From positions 1,044,317-1,108,316 of the forward strand of contig CM064864.1 in the NCBI GenBank assembly GCA_032719365.1: a stretch of DNA of 64,000 nucleotides, read 5' to 3'. Within the stretch, counting starts at the first letter, position 1. Each line of letters starts with the position of its first letter. The notes under the pieces are model-generated. The model worked only from the letters and a program-made list of their open reading frames with translations. It made no database searches and had not been told where the DNA came from. Below, piece by piece: positions 12,285 to 25,938 of the stretch. The stretch is from Prinsepia uniflora. Its lineage: Eukaryota; Streptophyta; Magnoliopsida; Rosales; Rosaceae. The position numbers and the translations under genes are program-made.

Positions 12285-15200
12285 TCATAGCTCATCGTGA
12301 CCCGACTCCATCGTCTCAGTCTTTTCATTGGCCAAGTCATCTGAGTCCTTGGTTGTCTGGTCATCTTGTGAGGGCTTTTCAGAACTTGAGCTGGAATCTT
12401 TAACCTTTTCTCCATTGTTGTCTGTTTCGGTGCTTGCAGGTTTCTCAACTTTAGGCTTTGGCTTGGGGATTTTGTTAATGCTGGAAACCTAGAACGAAAA
12501 GACAGATCATAGAGTAAATATGAGGAAAGCAATCGAAGAGAAGCAGCTTGTGAATTACAATTCCATTTACTTTCTCAATTCCGAAACAGAAATGCAATAA
12601 TACCTTGTCTTCCAGATCGAAGGCCTTCAGATACACGTCTTCTGATGTGAATGCTGGTTTGCTATGTGCAGGAGTCCTTCAAGAAAGGAAAGAAAAAGGG
12701 TCAAGAAATTAGTAGCAAATCAAAACTATATATAATAATGCACTTAAGTTACAGCTGACTTCAGGTTTCTTAAAAGAAAGATCGCAAAAGTAACCCAAAC
12801 CAGTATTTTTAAACCAAGTACATGCTCTTAAGCATCATCCGACTTGGAGGAAGAAATTCAGAATAAAAATGCGCTTAAGAAGATTCAGAAGTAAGACTGG
12901 TAGCGGAGAGAAAAAGAACAAATGGTAATGACAATCGCTTACTTTCTCTGCTCAGCCTCCTTCTCGTCCAACCAAGTCTTCAACTTGTCAGCGTCAATCA
13001 AAACCTGGAAGACAAATGAATTTCCCGAACCTTAGCAACAGAGGGCATCAAAGGGCACCAACATATGATCATCAGAGCAACTACTATATATGGAATCAGG
13101 AAGAGTTTGAGTAAGATTAGATATAGCTGAAGCACCTCATTAATTCGATCTTTCGGAATCCAGGGTTTGTTTGACTCCCAGCCGCGTACAATCTGCAAGA
13201 ATTGAGGGAAAAGGTAAATGCATATGTCACGTGTATTGTAGTTTACAGAGGTCATATACATACATATGAACGTTATCGTAGAACAGCTTATTAAAAAACT
13301 AAATTGACATAGGACAGATCTGAAGCCTACGATTTAGCAAACTAGCGGAAGCAAACTTTAAGAAAACAAACATAAAACTTAAAAGATAGGTCTGGAATCA
13401 CTTCAAGGGCTTCACACCCGAAATTGGCTTGGCACCAAAACTTGGTTTCACACCAAAATAGTCTGGAATCGCTCCAGGGGCTTCGCACCCAAAATAATCC
13501 TTTCGCAGGAAAATATTCTCGAACTTTATTCATAAACTCATCTCCCTTCCATTGAATTACAATGGGGTATTTATAGGGAATTAAACAACTAGAAACCCTA
13601 ATTAAACTGAAATTATAAAGAATATCCTAATCCTAGTGGAACATGGGAACATTCCTACTCCTAATTAAAACAGAAAACAAATAAACTAATCCTAATAGAA
13701 CATGGAAACATGTCTATTCCTTATTAAAACATAAAACAGAAAATACTAAAACCCTAAAGACTAAATTGTCCTTGACCATTCCGCATCATAAATGGTGATT
13801 GAACTGATAGCAATTGCATGTTTCACAGGTAATACGTTTTCTAATCAGCCCTAGTGAACAAAAGAAATTTAAATAAGATTGTCTGCTGTATTAATTTTTC
13901 TAATTATTTGTTTAGTAATAATACGACCAAATGCCATTTCTACCATTTGATATTTTCTAACCATATCATTCAAGACTTTTTTTACCACAAGTTTCATATG
14001 CATGCACAACAGCAACAGTGTCTGTATTACCTGTTGCAGCTCAACAAGGTACTTTCGAGCATGTTCCACTGCTTCTGGTCGTGCAGTAAGTTCTTTGAAT
14101 CTACATCCAAGGATTCATTAGATCAGAATCAGATACATGTCAATGACTTGGTACAAGCTTTGAACTTTCCATATCCATACATCTGATATACAGATGAGCT
14201 AGTTCAGCTAAACAAAACAAACTAAATTTGGGATATACCTGAAGAAGATTGGATCACCAGTAGTTTTTAGCAGATCTAGGCGTTCCTGAAACTCGGCAGC
14301 GGTGGCATCTTCACCATCAGTGTAAAGCCATTCTTGCACCTACGGAAAATATAACATGTGACAATAAAATAGGAAAACTTAAGTCAAAGATATATAATCA
14401 AGACAAATCTTTGGCTTGCATAAAAGATATGCCTACCTCATCAAGCTTTCCAATAAAGGATTGGCGTTCCTCACTAGTTGAAACCTTTTCAAATTCCTCG
14501 GATGTTTCAAGCTGGCATTAGAAAGTTTCCATCAAAAGATTGAAACAAAAATATATTTATATCACTTAAAACTATATAGGGCCAGGCTAGCAATACAGCA
14601 GAATACTTTAGCCTATAAAACAGAAGACACAAAGGAAATATAAAATCAGATTCTATAGAAGCAACACATGCAATATCCTCAAATGATGTGAAAAAATAAA
14701 CAAGATATTACGGGTGACAGAGATATCAACGTATTGCCAAACAATTAAGCAAGCTAAATGATTGATTTGATCAAAAGAAAATTCCAAGGGCATGATGCCA
14801 AATTAATAACAATGATCAAGTCCTCTTACGTATCTAGTAAAGGTATTGCTTAGTAACATATATTATTGGAAATGAGATAAATGCAGGCATGTTATGGAAG
14901 CATATTAAGTTCTCATAAGAAAGGGAAAAATGCAACACATTATTTATTGAAGGGATTTCCTTAAGCCCAAAAGAAAAAGTCGATTGAACCTTCCCACCTT
15001 TTCTTTAGTAGTGTATATGTATCCTTCCAAGTTATTTTTCAACTCTGCAGTTCTCCTCCTCTCAGAATCCTTCTTGTCTAATTCTTCTAATTTACTTTTG
15101 GCTTCAGCAAGAGATTCTTTCGAAGGAGACATTGCAGGTCCAACTGTTTTCTCAACAATCTACAATAAATGAAGGATTTTAGTGAAATTAAAAGTTTCTA

Positions 15201-18200
15201 ACTAGCTGTTATAAGCACAAAATAAATTTTAAGGCAATCAATTTATTTATACCTTCAGTGGAATCCTAAAGGTCCTCTTTTTCAGCTTTTTTTCAATACC
15301 AAGGTCCGTGGTACCTTGTCCTTCTACAGTAGAGTTGGAAGAGTTACTATTTCCACCATCACTAGTATTTCCATTGCTTTGTTCTGAAGAGTTCTGAGAA
15401 CCAGTTTCAGTTGATACATTGGGAGAAACATTAGTTGAATTCTCCACAGTTAGATTCTTCTTAGGAACTTCTACCCATTCTGATATTTCAATAATAGCAT
15501 CTGCACGATCCAGTGACAGAACACCACTTCTACTCAAAGAGAAATGCAGACTTGCTTTAATGGGGGAAGATAAATTCCGGGATGCATATCTAGATAAGAT
15601 AGAGAAGGCAAATACAGAATGATGTCAGCGTTCATTTCATGATATTTCATGGCCATATGGACAACACTTCTACAAAGCACTACGCCATAAATCTTATAGA
15701 AGGATCTGGAAATGCGAGTCCTTACTTTTCACTAGTATCCGTCAAACTGGACACAGAATACTGAGCAAATATAGGAGAGGCAGCACCAGGGGGCAAAAGA
15801 TCTTCACTCTCGTACGCTAGCGAAACTTCAAAATCTTTGCTCTGGGTAAAGGATCTGAACATCTATTTTTATAACAAAACAAAACATAGCAAGTGAGCTT
15901 AGCAAGACATAATAATGAAATAAACCCCTTTACAAATCGCTATTTCCTGCCAATGTTACTTTACCTTGCTGGGGAGTTTCTTCATCCGTGGTACAAGCAA
16001 CTGCCTAGTGCTTTCTTCTTTCGGAAGATCAGGGCCATCTAACTCAACCACAAACCCATAGGAAGAACCATCAATCATTCCTAACTTACGGTTCAGTTTG
16101 ATACCATCACTTAAATTAGCAGCATGTAATGCTGCGCCAAGAACTATAGCTTCATCAGCATCCAGGTGTCTATCCAACTCTTTCCTTCCAAGATATTCCT
16201 GAAGCTTAGCCTGTCATGAAAGAAACAGAGAATTCTCTGACTATCAATCTTATAACCACTCTCAGGCATGATTATTTGACGCAATGCAACAGCTTTAAAT
16301 TAAGTCAAATAGGACAGCACCATAGCAAATAATTTGTGATCACTCTCAGGCATGATTATTTGATGCAATGCTACAGCTTTAAATTAAGTCATGTAGGACA
16401 GCACCATAGCAAATAATTTGTGATTACTGATTAGTCTAGGACAGCCCTAGAGACAATAATAATAAATTAAATCTGATTCAGCTCTAGGTTTTACATGACG
16501 CTAGGAACAATAGGCTGAAGGTAAAACTAAGTGAATCACAGACTACTCTCTTACTCATTCCATCGTGGAACAACGCATAGTTTTTTATACTATAATGGAT
16601 AGTTTCTGGCTCATATAGATGCAAAAGAAACATCATGGGTCAAACCTGTAACTTTGGCACTCTGGTAGCTCCTCCTATCAATTCCACTGCGTATATCTCA
16701 TCTAACTTTAAACCAGAATTCTTAAGCACTTCTTTAAGAGGTACAAGTGACTCCTCCCACAGATCTTTGCAGAGCTCTTCAAATTTTTCGCGAGTAATAG
16801 TGCTCCTGAAAGGGAAATCAATCTCATATAAGCATATAAATAATGCCCAGTATTTAACATGGAGTCATCAACAAATACCTAATAGACCATTTCAGAAAAG
16901 ACTAGACGAAAAATTATGTATCTTTAGATCACAGCCTATTTTACACTGATCTGGAACGGAAAACCAAGACCTTTATAAGAAAACCTACATCAAGTAGAAG
17001 CATAGCAGTGAAAAATTATTAATTTATTACTGAACTTCCAAAGACACCTATCTACATAGCTTGGACAGCTGCATATTAATAATGTTCAGTATACTGTCTT
17101 GGACAACTAATGACACAAAATTCCAATGTACTGGGCAAAAAGTACGTAAATTTAACACTGAATATACCCTCTTTTCACTACTCTAGAAGGGAAAATCAAG
17201 AGACACGACAACCTATATCAAAATCAGCCAAATGTAAGGACAATGGTAAAAATAATAATTGACTTCAGCAATGGCATCCCAGAGGCACCTATCAAGATGC
17301 CGCACTTCATAGAACTGAGGATTAAATAACAATAAGCGGAGGCCACTACCACATAAAACACTTTTCACCCTGTGCTCATTTCTTCCTCTAGTTCAATTGA
17401 TGAAGAAAAACAATGATAATGAAACTATTCACCAAGAATGAAAGATTATCAAACACTTTAAATTCCACCAACCTGAAGTCCCGATCATCATAAAGTGATT
17501 CAACAGACATTGGAGCAGCTGAGTTAGCACTTAGAATTTCTTTTGTGCGTTTGACCTGTTTCTTCAATTTAGCCATTGCTTTTGGAGACTTCCTCACATC
17601 AACCCCATTCCCCACTTGTTTATTGAACTCATCTGCAAAATACTCCACCAACCGAAGCTCCAAATTCTGACCCCCAAGTTCTGGGTTCCATCTAACATCC
17701 TTGACCTGGACAAATGCGACAAGTTATGTAGAAAGCTTATGGTGCAGAAATATCTTAGGGCAGTGGTGAGTGGCAAAAGAAACAATATAGAAAATAAGGA
17801 CACAGCTGATTAAACAATTATCTAATGCTTAATCCGACATGTACATATTATAGAACAAAATGAACCTTTAGGAAAACTGGCTGCAGTAATTGCATGCTAC
17901 CTCACCCGATAATCAATGTACCCTGTGCTTTGTAGATAACAGGAACATGCTGGGAGGAACTTTGCATTTATGGATTATTTGTTCTTGTTTGAGGTTTCTT
18001 TCCCTTATTTTTTTTAATAACTATACACGTGATTGTTATCATGTTAATGTCAAACAACTATACCATGCATAAAATGTAAAACCATGGAAGTGTAAATGAG
18101 ATCATGCATTGGTTCAAAATATTACATGTTGGAAAATAATTTAACTTGATAAATATTTACCTGAAATTGGTTGACTGATACGGTCTTTCCATACTCCTTG

Positions 18201-18934
18201 GCATTATAAGCCGAGAAATAAACAAGTGCTGCATAGGTACTGCTGGTGCCCATATCATAGAAAATTACATGCCTTGACTCATTTGAGAAATCTTTATCAA
18301 TCCCATATTGCAATGCCGCACCAGAATGCTCATTGATCAAGGCAAGAACATTAACCCCTGCCAACTGTGCTGCTCGGAGTAACCCCTTTCGCTCTGCTTG
18401 ACCAAAATATGGAGGAACTGAAATTACAGCATCCTTTACAGGCACTTTGGAATGAAACTCTGCTAGATTCGCAGCATAACCTAAAACCATAGCAGCTAGT
18501 TCGTCGGCCGAGTAACTAGTAACCTTATCATCAATTTTGAAACTAGCAGTGCCCCTAGAATCTTCTGTAATGTCAAATGGTAAGTACAATGAATCCAAAA
18601 GGCTTTTGCTGTAATTGAAGGGTTTTCCAATCAAGTCCCTTATTTGAGAATAAACTTTATCCGGGTACCGAGCAACCAATCCAGCTGCTTCCTCACCCAG
18701 AAGGCGGTCACCAGAATGAAATGCAACCAAGTTAGGGGATTTTCGCTTTGACATCTCATTGATCGCAACTGTTATTGGGCTCTGTCCACGTTTAAGGTTC
18801 ACCACAGCAACTTTCACCCATTCAGAGCCCAGATCTATGCTCATCACCGCGGATTGGGAAGGTGAAAATGCAAGGCAAAACACGGATAAGAATAACCCTA
18901 GCTTAAATAAGATCGACGCCATCCTAGATTGCAT
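12285..18934 (-). CDS. HSP70-17: ER-lumenal HSP70-like chaperone, GRP170 / HSP70-17 type
   Basis: Large HSP70 of the ER lumen; the family acts as nucleotide-exchange factor for BiP and as a holdase. Fourteen exons join in phase: 18161-18934, 17473-17705, 16646-16805, 15965-16210, 15726-15862, 15253-15589, 14998-15159, 14437-14511, 14239-14339, 14031-14100, 13136-13192, 12943-13004, 12604-12676, 12285-12488; 896 residues. A signal peptide ends near SPSQSA (about residue 29). The ATPase domain starts SIDLGSEWVKVAVV, with DMGTSSTYA as the phosphate-2 loop and ELIGGATRVPKLQ. The substrate domain contains an Asn/Ser/Gly-rich loop with several N-glycosylation sequons (exon 6), as expected for HSP110/GRP170 proteins. 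The protein ends SGHDEL, a plant ER-retrieval signal. An in-frame Met four codons downstream (18922) is an equally possible start. The Arabidopsis counterpart is slightly shorter (about 867). Confidence 0.95.
13370..13800. mobile_element. Probable LTR-type remnant in HSP70-17 intron
   Basis: Inside the intron at 13193-14030 there is a block with repeated TCTGGAATC(A/G)CT(T/C)CA(A/G)GGGCTTC(A/G)CACCC units (about 13390 and 13461). It is followed by CATTGAATTACAATGGGGTATTTATAGGG and diverged AATCCTA..GAACATGG..ACAT repeats (13620-13720). The ATTACAAT..GGTATTTATAGG style is common in plant copia LTRs. No terminal repeats were resolved. Confidence 0.35.
16255..16430. repeat. 86-bp tandem duplication in an HSP70-17 intron
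   Basis: Two copies, each beginning ACTCTCAGGCATGATTATTT and ending AGCAAATAATTTGTGAT, lie head to tail in the intron between exons 3 and 4. They differ at a few positions (GACGC/GATGC, CAAATA/CATGTA), so the event is fairly recent. No effect on splice sites is visible. Confidence 0.85.
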
Positions 18935-19439
18935 TGTAACCCTAGGACTTCAAGCTTCGTCTGAACAGCACAAAAACAAAAATTGATACATAACTAAGAA
19001 ATAAAATTCATCTTTGCAATTAGGAATGAATCGAAATATAAAAAAGTATTAGTCCCGTGGAATGTTTCAGTCTAAATGCTCGGTCTACTAAGACCAACTG
19101 ATTGCTGTGAGTACAGATGTCAAATCAATTTCAATGAAAATAAGAAACGTGATTAAATAAAGCTAAAGCCCTACTTTGCTCTACACTAGGTTGTCAATCT
19201 CTCAGATGCAAAATGTAACACCTAGAATTTTGAAACTTTCACGTCGAGAGAAGCACAACAGATCATCGATGAAAATACTGGTATTAAGAAAAAGCGAAAA
19301 AACAAATTCCAAGAGAGAGAATAAGATAGAGAAAGTGAGTGACCAGTAATGTGCAGATCGCATTCTCCAGAAGAATGCAGAACCCGTTTTCTGTTTGGTT
19401 GACGAGAAACGTCGAAAGAAAGTAAAGGCGAAGAACTTT

Positions 19440-19565
19440 CTCAGTGAATGCTGGAAAATTGTAGGGCTTTATATACGGGGAGGAGCACAAGGGAAGCTTA
19501 CGTGGAAGCGAGAACAATGAGTAGCCCATGGAAAAATAACACGTGGCGTGTTGGACACGTGGTGG
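19440..19565 (-). promoter_or_regulatory. Core promoter of HSP70-17 with paired G-boxes
   Basis: On the minus strand TATATAAAG lies at about 19468-19475, with transcription expected to start near 19440, leaving a leader of about 500 bp that may contain an intron. Two CACGTG G-boxes (19540-19545 and 19556-19561) stand 16 bp apart upstream, within CCACGTGT contexts. CACGTG cores are bound by bZIP factors including those of the plant ER-stress response. I did not find a complete CCAAT-N10-CACG element. Confidence 0.5.
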
Positions 19566-20706
19566 TAAATAAGACGCTTGGCGGTGTTGTGCAAACGGTT
19601 GTCATGGATCCTTGTTACACAATTCGGTGTTGGCAATGGCGCTTGTTATAAACTTAGCCGTGGAAAATTAAATAGATTTGTGGAGGAAAAAAAATATTAA
19701 AAAGTACTTTCTATAATAAATTTAACAATACTGGGACGAACTACTTAATCGTCTAATAACAGCAAAATCCACAAACCAATACGGCAATATTAACGTGAAC
19801 AGAACTCCACTAACTGCTAACGAACTCATATCACTAAAATTATATAAAATTACAAATCAAGTCCATAAAGAGCAAAATAATTAGAATCCTAATAGCGCCT
19901 ATAACACTAAACAAAATATCTCTACTAAAAGAAACAATCAACATCGTCAAACTCATCACATTTGTTAAGATCTTGTAGAGCGTGGCATATTTGAAGAAGA
20001 CTTGATCTCCAATAATCTAATTACGCAAAAAAGTGATTAAAGGACAAAAAGTCTTAATATAACCACTATGACCAAAGCTAATGAGAGATATTGGGGTAAA
20101 AAAATTCATCTAAAAGGTAGAACAAAATTTCAAGGAAAAAATATATATTTTAAAGGAAGATATTCGACAAGGGTTGAATTGAAAAAATAACAAAATAACA
20201 TGATGAGGAACACAAATTTAAATATAACTCTGAGATAATACAGTCGCTAAAATGAGACTTATTGCTAACCCAAAATAAAAAGAGCAAAAACCAATTCAAG
20301 AAAGGAGGAAAGAAAATGAGATTCTCTCAGCTTTCTTTTAGTTTGTTTTTTCTTTGGGACTAGGAGAAATAGGCCCGATTTATATTTCGCCCTCTCTATA
20401 TCATTAAAATAAAATAAAATAAAATTATATTTTGCAACCACTTATTATTTGACAATGCCTTGTTACAAAAATAAACTAAAATTATATTTTGCAACCACTT
20501 ATTATTTGACAATGTCATACAAAAATAAAAAAGACCCACAAACGCAAAACAAATATTGCTAGACCATTGGAGAATTCATAATTGGACTTTTCCTACATTA
20601 GACGAAAGGATCCAATTTTCGTGTTCACTACGTTAAGTCAATGCTATGGCATGCTTTAACATGTAATAACCTCTATCTGAAACCTATAACACCACTTGGA
20701 AAATCT
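19566..20706. other. AT-rich intergenic region, HSP70-17 to OTU gene
   Basis: No coding signal. It lies upstream of the chaperone promoter and downstream of the OTU gene. Sequence is AT-rich and carries the 54-bp duplication described separately. Confidence 0.5.
20420..20530. repeat. 54-bp direct repeat
   Basis: AATTATATTTTGCAACCACT...TTTGACAATG occurs twice, at about 20424 and 20478, with following ACAAAAATAAA also shared. Confidence 0.85.
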
Positions 20707-23411
20707 CTAGAACAGCCAATGCTTCTTTCTGGGAGCTCTCGTCGGAACATCTGTAAACAGATTGGTAAAAGAATGGTGATTATATCTCTCAAAGTAAAAA
20801 AAACACAAGCAAGGACAGCGTTTAGTTCACTACCTGCACCGGCATACAATGAGTTATAATGCACTTCACTCCAAAAGCTCAGCCAAAGCTCTGAAATCCC
20901 AGAAAAGTCAGGAAACAAAAACCGAAAGAGAGTTAGGACCCCGTTAAGTGTATACATACAAATACTCAGACTAAGTTCAGATTCATAACGCATCAACACG
21001 GGTCACACAGTGAATCACTGCTTGAATCAAATGTTGACGGTAAAATGGGTTTTAAGGATAGATGATAACCAATTCAAAATCCCAGCTTGGCTAATTTTGA
21101 TTGATCTATAACAGCATGGCAGTAGCACTTGGTTAATTAAATTCAGATAAAGTTCGGTGAATCAAATGAGATCTACCTCGGGTTGGATTCCTGTCTTTAG
21201 GAAGGATCTCAATGTAGCAAGTGTCTCGAAAGGAGGTGATCAAACAAATTTTAGCTCCAAACTACAGAAGAACCCGTAACTGTTAGCAAGGAACAACTGT
21301 GGAACTCAGCAATATAAACACCAAGGAAACAAAATAATCAACAGATATATAAGAAAACATATTTCATTTTACCCTTCTTGCATTTTGGTCAGACATTTTA
21401 ACAATATCAAGTCATAACCATGTCCAAAAGAACAACCTCTAAATAATAAAAACTCAACAGCACTTGATGTAAGGGAGAGGAAGCTGTAGGATTGAACTTA
21501 CCCGGTCTGCAGCAGCCTGTAGGGTAAGATGATCTCCCCACTCACCACGCCTAGTGCCATTAGTAACAGTTAGATAATGTCTCGAAGTTTGCAGTACAAA
21601 TAAATATGGGTGAAAGCAGAAATCTAACTTTTTCATCTTCCTCAGGTAGTGTCTGTACTTCATGGGGACATAAGCTTCATATAGTTTTCTGTTATGCTTT
21701 AGCTGAAACATAATATGAAGAAGATGTGCAACCAGAATTAAGCTCCATTTTTTTATGAAATCCAAAAAAGCACGAGCAAACAATGTAAATAAATGAGTGC
21801 ATTGGAGGAGCTTCATTAGCCCTACCTGCTTTACCACCTGTTTTCTTACGTGCTTGTGGTAATCTGGATTCCGAAACAATTGATCTGCTAGTGCTCGAAA
21901 CTGCAGCATGTGTTTCAATGTAGAAAGACAAATAAGAAGGTCAACCGATGCAGATAATTAGAAAGAAAAAAAAAAAATAGGCTGATAAATTGTTCAATGT
22001 AGCCAAACCTGGCAATTTCCATCCCCCTCGATCTGTAGTTCAGATAAATCATATGTAGCCAACCTGAATCAAACAAAAAGGAAGTATTACAACCAAGATG
22101 ACTCTTCCAGCTATCATATCATCATTTACAAACCCACGTACACATAGAGCCGCTTGGTGATAGCTACGTTTCTCATTAGTTCACCGAAAATATAAAACCA
22201 AAAGGACAGTAAAAAGAGGCTACCGGGATATTTTGATGAGATTTTCATAAAAAAAAAAAAAGATTTTTCTTCAATTTAGCAAGAAAACAATCAAGATGAC
22301 AGTGTGTTGACAGCTTGTGACAAAAGTTACAACCTTTCTGATAGCCGCTCATGGTCTTGGGTCGCATCATTCATGTCAGGTATCTCCCCATTAATCCGGG
22401 GAGTGTGCTGCAAACATAATGATTCTGTGAGTACATGTATATATCCGGTTCAATTCCCCAAACTTACTCAAAATCATTCAAATGGATAATAAGGTTATCC
22501 ATTTATGCGCTATTCAGGGCAGTGGCAGAAAGAACAAAGATTAAACTTATAAATTCCAACACATATATGATATACGAATCAATTGAATATGAGAGATATT
22601 GGTGATTCTCATTTTTACAATGAAACAAGAAAGATTAATTAGTACGTCCAAATTATCAAAAGCCTAAGTGTCGTAGTAGAAATGAGATTTCATATCCCAT
22701 AATACATGCACTACACCAGCACAACCTCATGTGTGAGGGCGTATATAGTTGACACCTCGAGCTCCCCTTCCTCTAAGTAGGTAGATGACTGAGTAAAGAA
22801 CAAGAAAATATGTGAAACTTCAAGATCAACCTGATGATCATGGCGTGTGAAACAGTGTGTAGTAGTTAAGACATCACTATTTTGTGCTTTGCATATGCAT
22901 CATTTGGTTCGTAAAAATACACCTTCGACAATTCAATGCAATTTATTTTATTGCAATAGAGAATTTAGATGTGTATAGATGACCCCCAAGGCCACAAAAT
23001 AGTAATGACACTGCAGTTTCGAACTCGGACATCAAACCAAACCAAATATTCTTTGCTTCATCAAAAGCACACATTAGTTATTTCCCACTTATAACAACCA
23101 AAAGAGGAAGATTAAACTTCATTGACAAACGATAGAGAAAAATCATTCATAGTCTAACAAACAGTTCTACAAGACTTGAATCAGGCAAAAACATTATAGA
23201 ACATAGACATGGAGACAGCTAAATAACATACCGGAATGGAATCTAAGTGGGAAAGTCTCTTCCCCAACCTGCCATCAATTTTTTGTTTTTCATCTTCTGC
23301 CAATAAAGTTGCAATAGTTTGATCATCCTCCGTATTGTGAGAGCTGCTATCTAAACTTGAGCTTGAGCTTGAGCTTGAGCTTGTGCTCGCATTGCTATAG
23401 CTTCCATTCAT
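20707..23411 (-). CDS. OTU-domain cysteine deubiquitinase (OTU9/11/12 group)
   Basis: Ovarian-tumour-type protease that removes ubiquitin from proteins. Nine exons join in phase: 23232-23411, 22334-22407, 22009-22063, 21826-21900, 21629-21702, 21502-21550, 21177-21261, 20834-20890, 20707-20750; 230 residues. Residues 1-60 are a Ser-rich, probably disordered leader (nine Ser in a row from residue 11) plus an acidic helix. The OTU core starts HTPRINGEIPDMNDA; the catalytic loop GDGNCQFRAL gives D99 and C102, and SFWSEVHYNSLY gives H208. The last exon is only 14 codons and ends KKHWLF, matching the KRKHWLF end I recall for Arabidopsis OTU11, which supports the full exon chain. A 5' leader intron is likely (donor CTGCAG|GTTC near 24131, acceptor near 23450). 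Which ubiquitin linkage it cuts cannot be read from sequence. Confidence 0.93.
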
Positions 23412-24300
23412 ACTACCTCAACTAGACAGATACCAAATAAACCTCTGCAAAACATGCCAAATTATGAACTTGTCGAATGAGTCGACCGTAATGTCCTGAG
23501 GAAACTACTCAACCCCAGCCAAATGGGAAGAAGCAAAAAATACCTACAAGCAATGACACACTAAACTTTCAGAATATTGAGTTGATTACGGCCTATACAT
23601 TATTTCCCTTCACTTATCACTTGTTTGGTTGCTGAGAAAATATAGGAAAATAACATGAAAAGTTTGTATCTTTTCCATTCTTTATATATACAAATCCTAG
23701 AAAGGACACGTCTTTACTTGAAATGAATTACACACCAAACTTTCCCAATATTGTACTGATCAATTGCCTGTCAATTCGTTCCCGTCACTTCTCACCTGTT
23801 TGGTTGCTGAGAAGACATAGAAAAATAAATAAAATGAGCAAATTTTGTATCTTGTTTTTCTTTATCTCACCAGACCTTGGACAGGTCTGTACTTAAATGA
23901 ATTAGTCTCAGCTATTTCTCGGTATTATAGTGATTGATGACATAATCTGATCATCTATTTCGTTCCCCTTTATCATCAGCCAAACAGCAGATAAATTAAG
24001 AAGTAAAGCAATTCAATAGAAGCAACATCAATGAACTAAATTACAAAAATCAAAAGTAACCGAAAGTATAAATTTTTATTGAAATAAACAATAACCAAGA
24101 TGCTTAATGGTAAAGAGAGAATAAGAACCTGCAGAGAGATGAGTTTAGATCAAGCTTTGAACCTCTAAGCAGACAGAGCTTCAGAAGCAATTGAAGAACA
24201 GGGAAGATCCAAAATCTAAGCTTTCTCTTTTTCTTCTTTTCTCAGCAACCAAACAAGAGATTGGATGAACTAGAAGATATGCAACTGAATACAATAAGAC
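23412..24300 (-). other. 5' leader and leader intron of the OTU gene
   Basis: The minus strand shows a leader ending CTCTCTGCAG|GTTCTTATTC (about 24131) and a pyrimidine-rich tract before 23450. The intron includes two partly similar blocks (TTCACTT.TCAC.TGTTTGGTTGCTGAGAA at about 23605 and 23790). No ORF. Confidence 0.45.
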
Positions 24301-24715
24301 TTGAATAAAACAATAAATGAAAAGTTATGTGGGTGATAAAAGGGTATATTTTCGTTGGGAAGATATCAAAATTTGCGGTTTTTGGTTTTAATGAGATGAA
24401 ATTTTACTGTTGAATTTTGACTGAGTAAGCAAGAGAAGGTCAGCTAAAACAAAATTTGAAGAAATGGGGAAGTCTTTGACAAAACGCCATTCTCTTCTAA
24501 GGACAAGAAACCAACACCCATGAAGCAAGTACAACATGGGACTTCTTCGATACGCCGTCTGAATCATTGTGAACTTTTTTTTTTCTCTTTTCAAAAGATA
24601 GTAAGAGCAATTATTTCATGCTTGATTGGCAATTCTCAGAAGGGTTTCAACAAGTTACTAATACAAGTTACTAATAATATGAAAAAGATACCAAAGGCAA
24701 AATTCAATATGCGGT

Positions 24716-25236
24716 AAGGGTGTCAATTTTTGACACAACTCAAAACCCGCACGAAATTTATCCGGGTCAACCCGAACGATTAAAATTTCGGGTCATTTTC
24801 GGGTCAACCCGTTATGACCTGTTTATTAAACGGGTGGATTTCGGATCAACCTGTTAACCTGTTTAATATATGGGTAAATTTCGGGATTAACAGGTTAACT
24901 CGTATATTGACTTATATATTAACTTATTTAATAAACGTGTCATTACTAACTCATATATCTACCCATTTATTTACCTAAATATCTATTAAATATTAAAATT
25001 TAAATAGGTTAAATATATTAAACGGGTTAAGCGGGTCAAACGGGTCATAGGTTAATTGGGTTTTGAGTATGACCCGTTTATTAAATGGGTTAAACGGGTT
25101 ACACAGGTAATTAACAAGTCGGGTTCAGGTTGAACATTTTTGACACGATTATTAAACGGGTCGGATTCGGGTTGGGCATAAATGGGTAAAACAGAATTCA
25201 TGACCCGACACGACACGACTCATTGTCACCCCTAAT
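24716..25236. mobile_element. Dispersed CGGGT-rich element, copy A
   Basis: About 520 bp dense in (A)CGGGTCA / TGACCCG and TTTAATAAACGGGT words, bounded by GGGTGTCAA on the left and TTGTCACCCC on the right (short inverted ends). The same sequence lies in opposite orientation at about 61641-62160. It has no ORF and is a non-autonomous DNA element of a type common in plant introns and intergenic DNA. Confidence 0.75.
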
Positions 25237-25815
25237 ATGCGGCAAGTGCTACTTAAATCAATTGCTTATTGCGGCATTCCACCCAAGTTGCCGCCTAAGC
25301 AACGACAGATGTGCCACCGAATAAAATAGCATTTTTCGGTAGCGTCTATCAAATTGTTTAATTTTGCATTTCTAGATAAGACTACATATAAAATGATTGT
25401 ATTTGTAAAAGCTAAAACGTGTGTTTTCTTTTATCAAAAAGCATCATTCATTTTCATTTATCCAAAGGGTTCAATTAAAAAAGGGGAAAAGAAGAGTACT
25501 CATATAAAGTATACAAGACGATGAACTAAATCTAACTCATTAGATATCAACTGAAATTAAAATTGCATCGGATAATAATACTATAATTACACGAGAAAAG
25601 CTATATCCTCGTATCAAAAGATTTAGAATAAAGTAAATCTATATTTTTTAATTAAAATCAAATAACATGTATGTTTTATCAACAAGTATGTAATTGATTT
25701 AATTACGTAACTATAGATTAACGATCATCAATTTAAACATTACATAGTAATCTATACTTTGTAATTGGTGTACAACAAATGGATAGTTTATGAAAAGTCG
25801 CAAGAAATTATTTAA
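25237..25815. other. AT-rich intergenic region downstream of UGT
   Basis: No coding potential. The start (25240-25340) has somewhat higher GC with TGCGGCA/TTGCCGC words, possibly another element end. The rest is AT-rich and includes the UGT 3' UTR. Confidence 0.4.
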
Positions 25816-25900
25816 TCAACTTAACCCCATTGTTTGGTTTGTAAGTTTAAGATGATGAACAAAGGCCATGAAATTAGGCATTGCTCTCAAACTAGCCTCC

Positions 25901-25938
<38 letters not shown>

